Shown: piece by piece, positions 18,891 through 31,574 of the stretch | Layout: the number at the start of each line of letters is the position of its first letter | Position numbering within the stretch: position 1 is the first letter of the stretch | NCBI RefSeq assembly: GCF_016518545.1 | Contig: NZ_JACVTO010000007.1 | Span: forward strand, 1 to 64,000 | DNA: 64,000 nucleotides | Direction: 5' to 3' | Origin: Pseudomonas sp. S30 | GTDB lineage: Bacteria > Pseudomonadota > Gammaproteobacteria > Pseudomonadales > Pseudomonadaceae | Program-made: the position numbers and the translations under genes | Notes under the pieces: model-generated | The model's input: the letters and a program-made list of their open reading frames with translations, nothing else | What the model was told of the DNA's origin: nothing | The model's database searches: none

Positions 18891-21626
18891 TCACTCGATC
18901 TGCCCGTGGCAGTGCTTGAATTTCTTGCCCGAACCGCACCAGCAAGGCTCGTTGCGGCCCAGCTTCTGCTCGTTGCGAACCGGCACGGCAGCCACCGCCA
19001 CTGCTTCGCCCTCCTCGGCCAGCGCTTCGCTTTCCAGACCCGGCGCGGCGGCATGCTCGAACTGCATGCGACTGGCCAGTTCCTCGGCCTCGCGGCGCAG
19101 ACGCGCCTCCTCCTCGACCGGGTCCTCGCGACGTACCTGGACGTGGGACAGCACGCGAATGGTGTCGCGCTTGATCGACTCCAGCAGCTCCTGGAACAGG
19201 GTGAACGACTCGCGCTTGTATTCCTGCTTGGGGTTCTTCTGAGCGTAACCGCGCAGGTGAATACCGTGACGCAGGTGGTCCATGGTCGACAGGTGGTCTT
19301 TCCACAGGTCGTCCAGCACGCGCAGCAGGATCTGCTTCTCGAAGGTGCGCAGGGCGTCGATGCCGGCCTGGTCTTCCTTCTCGGTGTAGGCACGGGTGAT
19401 CTCGTTGAACAGCTTCTCGCGCAGGGTCTCTTCGTAGAGGTGGTCGTCCTCGTCGAGCCACTGCTGGATCGGCAGCTTCATGGCGAAGTCGCTGGACAGC
19501 GACGCTTCCAGGCCGGCCACGTCCCACTGCTCGGGCAGCGATTGCGGCGGGATGTGCTGACTGATGGTGGCATCCAGCACTTCCTTGCGGAACTCGTTGA
19601 CGGTATCACCGATGTTCTCGGCGGCCAGCAGGCTGTTGCGCATGTGATAGATCACCTTGCGCTGCTCGTTGGCCACGTCGTCGTATTCGAGCAACTGCTT
19701 GCGGATGTCGAAGTTGCGCCCCTCGACCTTGCGCTGGGCCTTCTCGATGGCGTTGGTGACCATACGGTGCTCGATGGCCTCGCCGGACTGCATGCCCAGG
19801 GCCTTCATGAAGTTCTTCACCCGGTCGGAGGCGAAGATGCGCATCAGGCTGTCTTCCAGCGACAGGTAGAAGCGGCTGGAGCCGGCGTCACCCTGACGGC
19901 CGGCACGACCGCGCAGCTGGTTGTCGATCCGGCGCGACTCGTGGCGCTCGGAGGCGATCACGTGCAGGCCGCCGGCTTCCAGGACCTGCTGGTGACGCTT
20001 CTGCCAGTCGGCCTTGATCTGGGCGATCTGCTCGGCCGTGGGGCTTTCCAGGGCGGCCACTTCGGCCTCCCAGTTGCCACCCAGGAGGATATCGGTACCG
20101 CGGCCGGCCATGTTGGTGGCGATGGTCAGCGCGCCGGGGGCGCCGGCCTGGGCGATGATCTCGGCTTCCTTCTCGTGGTACTTGGCGTTCAGTACCTTGT
20201 GCTCGATGCCTTCCTTGTGCAGCAGGTTGGACATGTGCTCGGAGGTCTCGATGGTGGCGGTACCCACCAGTACGGGACGGCCCTGGGCCATGCTTTCCTT
20301 GATGTCGGTGATGATCGCCGCGTACTTCTCTTCGGCGGTGAGGTACACCAGGTCGTTGAAGTCCTTGCGCGCCAGCGGCTTGTTCGGCGGGATGACCATC
20401 ACGTTGAGGCTGTAGATCTGGGCGAACTCGAACGCTTCGGTATCCGCGGTACCGGTCATGCCGGACAGCTTGGTGTACAGGCGGAAGTAGTTCTGGAAGG
20501 TGGTCGAGGCGAGGGTCTGGCTCTCGGCCTGGATGTTCAGGTTCTCCTTCGCCTCGATGGCCTGGTGCAGGCCCTCGGAGAGGCGACGGCCGGGCATGGT
20601 ACGACCGGTGTGCTCGTCGATCAGCAGAACCTGACCGTCCTGGACGATGTACTCGACGTTGCGGTGGAACAGCTTGTGCGCACGCAGACCGGCGTAGACG
20701 TGGGTCAGCAGGCCCAGGTTATGCGCCGAATAGAGGCTCTCGCCCTCGGCCAGCAGGCCGACCTGGGTGAGCATTTCCTCGATGAACTGGTGACCACCTT
20801 CGTTGAGTTCGACCTGGCGGCTCTTCTCGTCGATGGTGAAGTGACCTTCCTGAGTGACCTGCCCTTCCACTTCCTCGATGTGCTGCTTGAGCTGGGGAAT
20901 GAGTCGGTTGATCTCGATGTACAGCTTGGAGCTGTCTTCGGCCTGGCCGGAGATGATCAGCGGGGTACGGGCTTCATCGATGAGGATGGAGTCCACTTCG
21001 TCGATGACCGCGAAATTCAGCTCGCGCTGGAATTTCTCGTCCTGGCTGAAGGCCATGTTGTCGCGCAGGTAGTCGAAACCGAATTCGTTGTTGGTGCCGT
21101 AGGTGATGTCGGCGGCGTAGGCGGCGCGTTTTTCCTCAGGCGGCTGGAATGCCGAGACGATGCCTACGGTCAGGCCGAGGAATTCGTACAGCGGGCGCAT
21201 CCAGTTGGCGTCGCGGCGAGCCAGGTAGTCGTTGACCGTGACCACATGCACGCCTTTGCCGGACAGCGCGTTGAGGTACACGGCCAGGGTACCGACGAGG
21301 GTCTTGCCTTCACCGGTACGCATTTCGGCGATCATGCCTTCGTGCAGGGTCATGCCGCCGATCAGCTGGACGTCGAAGTGACGCATGCCCATGACGCGCT
21401 TGCCGGCCTCACGGGCCACGGCGAAGGCTTCCGGCAGCAGTTGATCGAGGGTTTCGCCTTTGGCCAGGCGCTCTTTGAACTCTGCGGTCTTGCCGCGCAG
21501 TTGTTCGTCGGAGAGGGCCACCATCTTCTCTTCGAAGGCATTGACGGCGGTCACCGTCTTGAGCATGCGCTTGATCTCACGCTCGTTCTTGCTTCCAAAG
21601 AGTTTTTTCAACAAAGGCGCAAACAT
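18891..21626 (-). CDS. secA: Protein translocase ATPase SecA
   Basis: Motor of the SecYEG export channel. The 911-residue protein starts [17 protein letters not shown]. It has Walker A ([11 protein letters not shown], about 103-113), the DEAD-like [11 protein letters not shown], the conserved [14 protein letters not shown] motif and, at the C-terminus, the zinc- and SecB-binding segment [14 protein letters not shown]. An in-frame upstream ATG at 21710 is rejected because the family start is at 21626. It is divergent from dciA, with a promoter that resembles both sigma70 and sigma32 sites about 160 bp upstream. Confidence 0.98.
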   Translation of the reverse strand: MFAPLLKKLFGSKNEREIKRMLKTVTAVNAFEEKMVALSDEQLRGKTAEFKERLAKGETLDQLLPEAFAVAREAGKRVMGMRHFDVQLIGGMTLHEGMIAEMRTGEGKTLVGTLAVYLNALSGKGVHVVTVNDYLARRDANWMRPLYEFLGLTVGIVSAFQPPEEKRAAYAADITYGTNNEFGFDYLRDNMAFSQDEKFQRELNFAVIDEVDSILIDEARTPLIISGQAEDSSKLYIEINRLIPQLKQHIEEVEGQVTQEGHFTIDEKSRQVELNEGGHQFIEEMLTQVGLLAEGESLYSAHNLGLLTHVYAGLRAHKLFHRNVEYIVQDGQVLLIDEHTGRTMPGRRLSEGLHQAIEAKENLNIQAESQTLASTTFQNYFRLYTKLSGMTGTADTEAFEFAQIYSLNVMVIPPNKPLARKDFNDLVYLTAEEKYAAIITDIKESMAQGRPVLVGTATIETSEHMSNLLHKEGIEHKVLNAKYHEKEAEIIAQAGAPGALTIATNMAGRGTDILLGGNWEAEVAALESPTAEQIAQIKADWQKRHQQVLEAGGLHVIASERHESRRIDNQLRGRAGRQGDAGSSRFYLSLEDSLMRIFASDRVKNFMKALGMQSGEAIEHRMVTNAIEKAQRKVEGRNFDIRKQLLEYDDVANEQRKVIYHMRNSLLAAENIGDTVNEFRKEVLDATISQHIPPQSLPEQWDVAGLEASLSSDFAMKLPIQQWLDEDDHLYEETLREKLFNEITRAYTEKEDQAGIDALRTFEKQILLRVLDDLWKDHLSTMDHLRHGIHLRGYAQKNPKQEYKRESFTLFQELLESIKRDTIRVLSHVQVRREDPVEEEARLRREAEELASRMQFEHAAAPGLESEALAEEGEAVAVAAVPVRNEQKLGRNEPCWCGSGKKFKHCHGQIE

Positions 21627-21785
21627 ATCGGCAGGTTCTTCCACACTTAGGGATGGAGGGCGGCCCCGAGAGTCGCCCGTGCAGCCCTTGGGCCGCATGC
21701 GAACGAGCATTCTACCCGGAAACGATGGTGAGGAAAGTGGTGGATTTCCACGATGCTGGCACAGCGCTTTTAGCGGGGCGCTCTT

Positions 21786-21813
21786 AACATAGGGATATTT
21801 TTTCCAAGTTCAA
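21786..21813 (-). promoter_or_regulatory. Promoter of secA (sigma70/sigma32-like)
   Basis: On the minus strand TTGAAC (21808-21813) and TATGTT (21786-21791) are 16 bp apart. The same bases read as CTTGAA-N14-CCCTATGT, close to sigma32 sites. A leader of about 150 nt would separate the start point from secA. The rest of the 21627-21952 gap holds only the divergent dciA upstream region. Confidence 0.5.
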
Positions 21814-21952
21814 GGCGCCAGATCATGAAAGCTTCACTCCGTGGTCCTCTACAGTGCGGTCGTGGGGCGCTGCGCAACCATCGACGTGCTCGGTCCCGTG
21901 CCGGCGAGGGCTTCTGGTAGACTGCCGTTCTTGTAACTGCATGCGTACCCCG

Positions 21953-22408
21953 ATGGCCTATAAACCGCCCTCCGCCAAGCCGCCCGCTGCCCTGCTGCGC
22001 CAGGCAAGGCCGCTGCGCCTGCTGCTCAACCAGGCCGAACGCCTGGAGCACTTGCAGCGCCTGCTGGAAAGCCAGTTGCAGCCGGCTGCCCGGGAACATT
22101 GCCATGTGGCTTCGTGGCGTGACGGCTGCCTGCTGCTGGTGGTGACCGACGGCCATTGGGCGACGCGCCTTCGTTATCAGCACAAGCGTCTGCTGACGGC
22201 GCTTCGGGCGATGGAGGCCTTCGGCAACCTGCAACGCATCCGTTTCCAGGTCCAGCCACCCGTCGCCGCCCCCAAGCGCACCGCCCAGGCGAACGCGCTC
22301 TCGGGCGTGGCCGCGCGCAGCCTGCGTGAAACCGCTGACTCGATTCAGGATGAAGGCCTGCGCGCCGCCTTGCAGCGCCTGGCCGCGCACGCCCGCGACG
22401 ACAGCTGA
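21953..22408 (+). CDS. dciA: DciA (DUF721) replicative helicase loader
   Basis: A 151-residue protein of the DUF721/DciA family, the ancestral loader of the replicative DnaB helicase in bacteria without DnaC. The N-terminal KH-like domain shows the family pattern LQRLLESQLQP...HCHVASWRDGCLLLVVTDGHWATRLRY (split here), followed by LLTALRAM and a flexible basic tail ending near RLAAHARDDS. ATG at 21953 or 21941 could be the start; neither has a good Shine-Dalgarno. Its place between secA and lpxC is the usual pseudomonad arrangement. Confidence 0.85.
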   Translation: MAYKPPSAKPPAALLRQARPLRLLLNQAERLEHLQRLLESQLQPAAREHCHVASWRDGCLLLVVTDGHWATRLRYQHKRLLTALRAMEAFGNLQRIRFQVQPPVAAPKRTAQANALSGVAARSLRETADSIQDEGLRAALQRLAAHARDDS

Positions 22409-22417
22409 GCGGGGAAT

Positions 22418-22444
22418 GAAAAAAGGCCACCCGAAGGTGGCCTC
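22418..22444 (-). terminator. Terminator of the dcw/lpxC transcript
   Basis: AGGCCACC-CGAA-GGTGGCCT (22424-22443) is preceded on the plus strand by A6. On the minus strand it is therefore a perfect stem followed by T6, just past the lpxC stop. It sits between convergent lpxC and dciA. Confidence 0.85.
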
Positions 22445-22467
22445 AATGAACTAGAGAGTGTTCGAAC

Positions 22468-23415
<948 letters not shown>

Positions 23416-23419
23416 TCAA

Positions 23420-23453
23420 CAAAGGCTGGGAATGATAGCAGACCCCGCCTTTG
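23420..23453 (-). terminator. Hairpin between ftsZ and lpxC
   Basis: CAAAGGCTGGG (23420-23430) and CCCCGCCTTTG (23443-23453) pair over 11 bp with one mismatch. On the minus strand it is followed by TTG but no T-run. It may attenuate read-through from ftsZ into lpxC. Confidence 0.4.
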
Positions 23454-23491
23454 CTGAACACCAATCACCCTCATAGCCCTGATAAATCCCA

Positions 23492-24688
23492 TCAATCGGC
23501 CTGGCGACGCAGGAAGGCCGGGATGTCCAGATAGTCCAGGTCATCCTGTGGGTTGAGCTTGGCCGCAGCCGCAGCGCCGGCGTGAGCCTGATTGCGCATC
23601 ACGGTCGGACGCTCCAGGTCACGGTAGTTGACCGAAGGCTGCTCGGGGCGCGCCGGCGCAGGGTTGGACGACTCGTACACCTGCTGAGCGGTCTGCAGGG
23701 TGTTGTCGACGACCTTGACCGGTTTCTCGATGCGCGCACCCAGACCGGTGGCGACCACGGTGACGTGCAGCTCGTCGCGCATGTCCGGATCGATCACGGT
23801 ACCCACCTTGACCATCGCATGGTCGGAAGCGAAGGCCTCGATGATGCTACCCACGTCGGAGTACTCGCCCAGCGACAGGTCCGGACCTGCGGTGATGTTC
23901 ACCAGGATGCCGCGTGCGCCCTGCAGGTTGACGTCTTCGAGCAGCGGGTTGCGGATCGCCGCCTCGGTGGCCTCGCGGGCACGGTTCGGACCGCTGGCGC
24001 AGCCGGTACCCATCATCGCCATGCCCATCTCGCCCATCACGGTGCGTACGTCGGCGAAGTCGACGTTGATCATGCCGGGACGCTTGATGATGTCGGAGAT
24101 ACCACGCACGGCACCGGCCAGCACGTCGTCGGCCTTGGCGAAGGCGGACAGCAGGCTGGCGTCCTTGCCCAGGATGGTCAGCAGCTTCTCGTTGGGGATG
24201 GTGATCAGCGAGTCGACGCTTTCGGCCAGCATGCGGATGCCTTCATCGGCGATCTGCATGCGCTTGCGGCCTTCGAACGGGAACGGACGGGTCACCACCG
24301 CAACGGTGAGGATGCCCATTTCCTTGGCCACTTCGGCGATGATCGGCGCTGCACCGGTACCGGTACCGCCACCCATGCCGGTGGTGATGAACACCATGTT
24401 GGTGCCCTGCAGCACTTCGGCGATGCGCTCGCGATCTTCCAGCGCGGCCTGACGACCGACCTCCGGATTGGCGCCAGCACCCAGGCCCTTGGTGACGCCG
24501 GTGCCCAGTTGCAGGATGGTACGCGCGCCGATGCTCTTGAGCGCCTGCGCGTCGGTGTTGGCGCAGATGAACTCGACGCCTTCGATGTTGCTTTTGACCA
24601 TGTGGTTGACGGCGTTGCCACCACCACCACCGACACCGATCACTTTGATGACCGGGCTTTGCGGGACGTTGTCTACGAGCTCGAACAT
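23492..24688 (-). CDS. ftsZ: Cell division protein FtsZ
   Basis: Tubulin-like GTPase that forms the Z-ring. The 398-residue protein has the GTP-binding signature GMGGGTGTGAAP (about 104-115), the T7 synergy loop with NVDFADVRTVM (about 207), and the C-terminal peptide LDYLDIPAFLRRQ that binds FtsA and ZipA. ATG has AAGGAGAGG upstream. It is 56 bp downstream of ftsA and the penultimate gene of the dcw cluster. Confidence 0.98.
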   Translation of the reverse strand: MFELVDNVPQSPVIKVIGVGGGGGNAVNHMVKSNIEGVEFICANTDAQALKSIGARTILQLGTGVTKGLGAGANPEVGRQAALEDRERIAEVLQGTNMVFITTGMGGGTGTGAAPIIAEVAKEMGILTVAVVTRPFPFEGRKRMQIADEGIRMLAESVDSLITIPNEKLLTILGKDASLLSAFAKADDVLAGAVRGISDIIKRPGMINVDFADVRTVMGEMGMAMMGTGCASGPNRAREATEAAIRNPLLEDVNLQGARGILVNITAGPDLSLGEYSDVGSIIEAFASDHAMVKVGTVIDPDMRDELHVTVVATGLGARIEKPVKVVDNTLQTAQQVYESSNPAPARPEQPSVNYRDLERPTVMRNQAHAGAAAAAKLNPQDDLDYLDIPAFLRRQAD

Positions 24689-24744
24689 TTTCCCTCTCCT
24701 TACAGTTCTCTAGTTTTTAGCGCCTACCACTACTGCTTTGAAAC

Positions 24745-26001
24745 TTAGAAATTGCCTTGGACCCAGCGCTTGAAGCGCTCAAGCACCGGGGCCTTCGGTT
24801 CATCGCCATAGCTGTTGCTGCTGCTGTTGCCGGTCAGGGGCAGATCCTCGGTCTGCTTTTGCAGGCCGTAGGTGAGCAGTCCCACGCCAGTTGAATAGAT
24901 CGGGTTGCGCACTACGTCGCTCAGACCCCGAACGCTGTGCGGCACGCCAAGGCGTACCGGCATGTGGAAGATTTCCTCGGCCAGTTCCACGGCACCTTCC
25001 ATCTTCGCGGTGCCGCCGGTGAGGACGATGCCTGCCGGCACCAGGTCCTCATAGCCGCTGCGACGCAGTTCGGCCTGGATCAGGGTGAACAGCTCGTCGT
25101 AACGCGGCTCGACCACTTCGGCCAGGGCCTGACGCGAAAGTTCGCGCGGCGGACGGTCGCCGACGCTCGGGACCTTGATGGTTTCGCCGGCACCGGCCAG
25201 CTTGGCCAGGGCGCAGGCGTAGCGGATCTTGATTTCCTCGGCGTACTGCGTAGGCGTGCGCAGGGCCATGGCGATGTCGTTGGTGACCTGGTCGCCGGCG
25301 ATGGGGATCACCGCGGTATGGCGAATGGCACCTTCGGTGAAGATGGCGATGTCGGTGGTGCCGCCGCCGATGTCCACCAGGCACACGCCCAGCTCCTTCT
25401 CGTCGTCGGTGAGCACCGAGTAGGCCGAGGCCAACTGCTCGAGGATGATGTCGTCGATTTCCAGGCCACAGCGGCGCACGCATTTTTCGATGTTCTGCGC
25501 CGCGTTCACCGCGCAGGTGACCACGTGCACCTTGGCTTCCAGGCGCACGCCCGACATGCCCAGCGGCTCGCGCACGCCTTCCTGGTTGTCGATCACGTAG
25601 TCCTGCGGCAGCGTGTGCAGCACGCGCTGGTCGGCTGGAATGGCGACGGCCTGAGCGGCATCGAGCACCCGCTCCAGATCGGCAACGCTGACCTCACGGT
25701 CGCGGATGGCGACGATGCCGTGGGAGTTGAGGCTGCGGATGTGGTTGCCGGCCACGCCGACGAACGCCGAGTGGATCCGGCAGCCGGCCATCAGCTGTGC
25801 TTCTTCCACCGCGCGCTGGATCGACTGCACGGTCGATTCGATGTTCACCACCACGCCTTTCTTCAGGCCGCGGGAGGGGTGCGTGCCGATCCCGACGATC
25901 TCCAGGGAGCCGTCCGCCGCCACCTCGCCCACCAGGGCGACGACCTTGGAAGTGCCGATGTCCAGCCCGACGATCATTTTGCCGCTATGCGCGTTTGCCA
26001 T
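24745..26001 (-). CDS. ftsA: Cell division protein FtsA
   Basis: Actin-like protein that tethers FtsZ to the inner membrane. The 418-residue protein has the phosphate-1 motif VGLDIGTSKVVALVGEV (about 11-27), phosphate-2 CLVDIGGGTTDIAIF (about 206-220) and adenosine motif IVLTGGTAKMEG (about 325). The C-terminal amphipathic helix VLERFKRWVQGNF serves as membrane anchor. It lies 14 bp downstream of ftsQ and upstream of ftsZ. Confidence 0.98.
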   Translation of the reverse strand: MANAHSGKMIVGLDIGTSKVVALVGEVAADGSLEIVGIGTHPSRGLKKGVVVNIESTVQSIQRAVEEAQLMAGCRIHSAFVGVAGNHIRSLNSHGIVAIRDREVSVADLERVLDAAQAVAIPADQRVLHTLPQDYVIDNQEGVREPLGMSGVRLEAKVHVVTCAVNAAQNIEKCVRRCGLEIDDIILEQLASAYSVLTDDEKELGVCLVDIGGGTTDIAIFTEGAIRHTAVIPIAGDQVTNDIAMALRTPTQYAEEIKIRYACALAKLAGAGETIKVPSVGDRPPRELSRQALAEVVEPRYDELFTLIQAELRRSGYEDLVPAGIVLTGGTAKMEGAVELAEEIFHMPVRLGVPHSVRGLSDVVRNPIYSTGVGLLTYGLQKQTEDLPLTGNSSSNSYGDEPKAPVLERFKRWVQGNF

Positions 26002-26015
26002 GGTCCTGCCTCTCT

Positions 26016-26885
26016 CTAATTCTTAGCAACGGCGGGTTGGGCCGTCGTCGTCGCATTCGGTTCCCGCCAGCCAACGGCCAGGCCATTGGCGTACCGCAGA
26101 TCGACGCGGGCGATGTTGCCGATCTGCTCTTTGAGTGTCTTGTCGTATATGGCAATGAACCGGCGCATCTTCTCTACCAGATGGTCGCGTCCCAGCAGCA
26201 GCTCGATCCCCGGCCCGGTGCTACCGGCTCCGGTGGTCAGGAACCAGCTGCCTCGCTCGCGTAGCTCCAGGCGAGCGATGGAGAAGCCCATGGGACGCAG
26301 CATCTGGCTCAGTACCTGATACTGCTGCATGACTTGCTGCTGAGCGCGCTGCGGCCCGAACAGCTGCGGCAGGTGCTCGTAGTTGGCCAGTTCGCGCGGG
26401 GTGAACGCCTGGCCCTGGTTGTTGAGCAGGGCCTCGTCGCCCCAGCGCGCCACCGGCAGCTGCTCTTCGAGGCGGATCACCACCTCGTTGGGCCAGACTC
26501 GACGCACTTCGGCGTGGGCGATCCACGGCATCTGCTCGAGCTCGGTGCGCATCGCGGGCAGGTCGACGCTGAAGAAGCTCGCCGCCACATACGGCGCGAT
26601 ACGCTGCTGCACCGCCTGCTGGCTGATGTAGCTGAGGTCGCCCTGCACGGCGATCTTGGTGATCGGCCGGTCGGCATAAGGCATCAGCCAGATCGCGCCC
26701 TCGTAGGCACCGAAGCCTGCGGCCACCAGCAGCACCGGCCACAGCAGGCGCTTGAGACCGCCGAAACTGGGACGCGGCAGGCGCGCCGATACGGGCTCGT
26801 CGGCCACCAGTCGGCTGGCACCGCGCGGCACTGGCTTGCTACGGCCGGTCACGGGTTGCTGCTGACGTACCATCGCGCCTTGCAT
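26016..26885 (-). CDS. ftsQ: Cell division protein FtsQ
   Basis: Bitopic inner-membrane scaffold of the divisome. The 289-residue protein has a basic cytoplasmic N-terminus of about 45 residues, one TM segment ([20 protein letters not shown], about 47-66) and a POTRA domain starting [17 protein letters not shown]. The beta domain follows ([17 protein letters not shown]). Start ATG at 26885 lies 5 bp past the ddlB stop; the internal ATG at 26873 also has a possible ribosome site. Confidence 0.95.
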   Translation of the reverse strand: MQGAMVRQQQPVTGRSKPVPRGASRLVADEPVSARLPRPSFGGLKRLLWPVLLVAAGFGAYEGAIWLMPYADRPITKIAVQGDLSYISQQAVQQRIAPYVAASFFSVDLPAMRTELEQMPWIAHAEVRRVWPNEVVIRLEEQLPVARWGDEALLNNQGQAFTPRELANYEHLPQLFGPQRAQQQVMQQYQVLSQMLRPMGFSIARLELRERGSWFLTTGAGSTGPGIELLLGRDHLVEKMRRFIAIYDKTLKEQIGNIARVDLRYANGLAVGWREPNATTTAQPAVAKN

Positions 26886-26890
26886 GGTGA

Positions 26891-29290
<2,400 letters not shown>

Positions 29291-29298
<8 letters not shown>

Positions 29299-30370
29299 GG
29301 GCCACCTCCAGGCAGATGTCGACCACGGTGCCGGTTGCAGCAGGTTTGGCCAGGCGGCGTGCGGTGCCCGCCATGGTCTGGAGTTTCTCGGGTTGCATCA
29401 GTACCTCGTTCAGGCGTTCGGCGAGTTGCGCCGCGCCAGTTGTCGCTTGTGGCATCAGGAAGGCAGCACCTTCGCGAGCCAGGTATTGGGCGTTGTGGGT
29501 CTGGTGGTCGTCGATGGCATGGGGCAAGGGCACCAGCATCGAGGGCAGGCCTGCCGCCGCGAGTTCGCTGACGGTCAGGGCACCGGCCCGGCACACGACC
29601 ATGTCGGCCCAGCCATAGGCGTGGGCCATGTCCTTGATGAAGGGCTCGACCTGCGCCTCGATCCCGGCCTCGCGATAGCGCTGGGCAGTGACCTCGGCAT
29701 GTTGCCTGCCAGCCTGGTGGAACACCTCGGGGCGCAGCGACTCGGCCACATCGGACAGGGCCTTAGGCAACAATTTGTTCAAGGGTTCCGCGCCCAGGCT
29801 ACCGCCGAGCACCAGAAGGCGCGCACGGCGGTTGGTCAGGGGCGCGCGAGACATCTCCAGGAACAGTTCGCCGCGTACCGGGTTGCCGGTGGTGCGGCGT
29901 TTCTCGCTGGCGGCGAAGGTATCCGGGAATGCCTCGCAGACCCGCGCAGCCAAGGGCAGCAACAGGCGGTTGGCAGTGCCGGCGCGGGCGTTCTGCTCGT
30001 GGATCACCAGGGGCACGCCGCACAGTCGCGCAGCCACACCGCCAGGGCCGGTGACGTAGCCGCCGAAACCGAGCACGCACACCGGCTCGAGCGCGCGGAT
30101 GATGCGCCGCGCCTGCATCACGGCCTTCATCAGGGTGAAGGGCGCCTTGAGCAAGGACAGCTTGCCCTTGCCGCGCAGTCCGCTGACCTGGATCAGGTGC
30201 AACTTCAAGCCGGCCTGGGGCACCAGTTCGTTCTCGATGCCGCGAGGCGTGCCCAACCAGTGCACGGTGTAGCCACGGGCCTGGAACTCGCGCGCGCAGG
30301 CCAACGCGGGGAACACGTGGCCACCGGTACCGCCCGCCATGATCAGCACGTTCCTGCCGTCAGCGCCCAT
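29291..30370 (-). CDS. murG: Undecaprenyldiphospho-muramoylpentapeptide beta-N-acetylglucosaminyltransferase MurG
   Basis: Peripheral membrane GT-B glycosyltransferase that converts lipid I to lipid II. The 359-residue protein has the Gly-rich loop [16 protein letters not shown] (about 9-24), a second loop [14 protein letters not shown] (about 185) and the UDP-GlcNAc-binding [20 protein letters not shown] (about 261-280). ATG at 30370 overlaps the end of ftsW by 11 bp. An upstream in-frame start at 30475 would lie within ftsW and is rejected. Confidence 0.97.
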
Positions 30371-31574
30371 GACTGGTCTCCTCGGCAAAATCGCTTTCCT
30401 TGAATTCGTGCTCCTCGCTGCCCAGGTGCGTGCGACTCTCCCATTCGATGCGCAGCAACAGCCCCACGCAGGCACAGCAGATCACCAGGGAGCTGCCGCC
30501 GTAACTGAGGAACGGCAAGGTCAGGCCCTTGGTCGGTAACAGACCGACGTTCACTCCGATATTGATGAGGAACTGGCCGATCCACAGAAACGCGAGGCCA
30601 AACGCCATGTAGGCGGCGAAGAACTGCTTGGCCTTCTCGGCCCACAGGCCGATGTACAAGGCGCGGATGGTGACGAAGACGAACAGCGCCACGGTGCACA
30701 GCGAGCCCACCACGCCCAGTTCTTCGGCCAGCACCGAGAACACGAAGTCGGTGTGCGCCTCGGGCAGGTAGAACTGCTTCTGCACGCTGTTGCCCAGGCC
30801 CACCCCAAGCCACTCGCCGCGACCGAAGGCGATCAGCGCCTGGGTGAGCTGGTAGCCCGAGCCGAACTGGTCGGACCAGGGGTCGGTGAAGGTGATCAGT
30901 CGCGCCATCCGATAAGGCTGCGCCTGAACCAGCACGAACACCGCCACCACCGCCAGCACCACCATGAGCGAGAAGCGGAACAGCCCGACCCCACCCAGGA
31001 ACAGCATGGCGGCAGCGGCGCCCATCATCACCACGGTGGCGCCGAAGTCGGGCTCCATCAGCAGCAGCCCGGCCATCGGCAGCAGCACGATGAACGGCTT
31101 GAAGAAGCCCATCCAGCTCTCGCGCACCTCGGTCTGCCGTCGCACCAGATAGCCGGCCAGGTAGATCACCACGAACACCTTGGCGATTTCCGAAGGCTGG
31201 ACGTTGAAGAAGCTGAAGCCGATCCAGCGCATCGAGCCGTTCACTTCACGCCCGATGCCCGGCACCAGTACCAGCACCAGCAGGCCGAAGGCGCCGATCA
31301 GCATCATGAAGCCCATGCGCTGCCAGGTGGCGATCGGCACCATCATGGTCACGCCGCAGGCCCCAAGGCCCAGGGCGACGTACACCAGGTGGCGAATCAT
31401 GTGGTAAAGCGGATTGCCCGACTGCACCGCCGCCACTTCCGAGGAGGCCGAGGTGATCATCACCAGCCCCAGGCCCAGCAGGGCCAGGCAGCCGGCCAGC
31501 AGCGGGAAGTCCAGATCGATGCCGCGACCGCTGATCAGCGGTGACGGATAGGGTTTGACGATACCGAAGATCAT
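30360..31574 (-). CDS. ftsW: Peptidoglycan glycosyltransferase FtsW (SEDS family)
   Basis: Septal peptidoglycan polymerase that works with FtsI. The 404-residue protein has about ten predicted membrane helices. The SEDS signatures GREVNGSMRWI (about 110-120) and, near the C-terminus, GLLPTKGLTLPFLSYGGSS are present. The short hydrophilic tail ends in HGR. It starts at ATG 31574, overlapping the murD stop by 4 bp. Confidence 0.97.
   Translation of the reverse strand: MIFGIVKPYPSPLISGRGIDLDFPLLAGCLALLGLGLVMITSASSEVAAVQSGNPLYHMIRHLVYVALGLGACGVTMMVPIATWQRMGFMMLIGAFGLLVLVLVPGIGREVNGSMRWIGFSFFNVQPSEIAKVFVVIYLAGYLVRRQTEVRESWMGFFKPFIVLLPMAGLLLMEPDFGATVVMMGAAAAMLFLGGVGLFRFSLMVVLAVVAVFVLVQAQPYRMARLITFTDPWSDQFGSGYQLTQALIAFGRGEWLGVGLGNSVQKQFYLPEAHTDFVFSVLAEELGVVGSLCTVALFVFVTIRALYIGLWAEKAKQFFAAYMAFGLAFLWIGQFLINIGVNVGLLPTKGLTLPFLSYGGSSLVICCACVGLLLRIEWESRTHLGSEEHEFKESDFAEETSHGR

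Noticed and set aside
18810..21650. 946-codon plus-strand open frame opposite secA
   Set aside because: It is a shadow of the secA frame caused by GC-biased codons; no ribosome site or domain seen.
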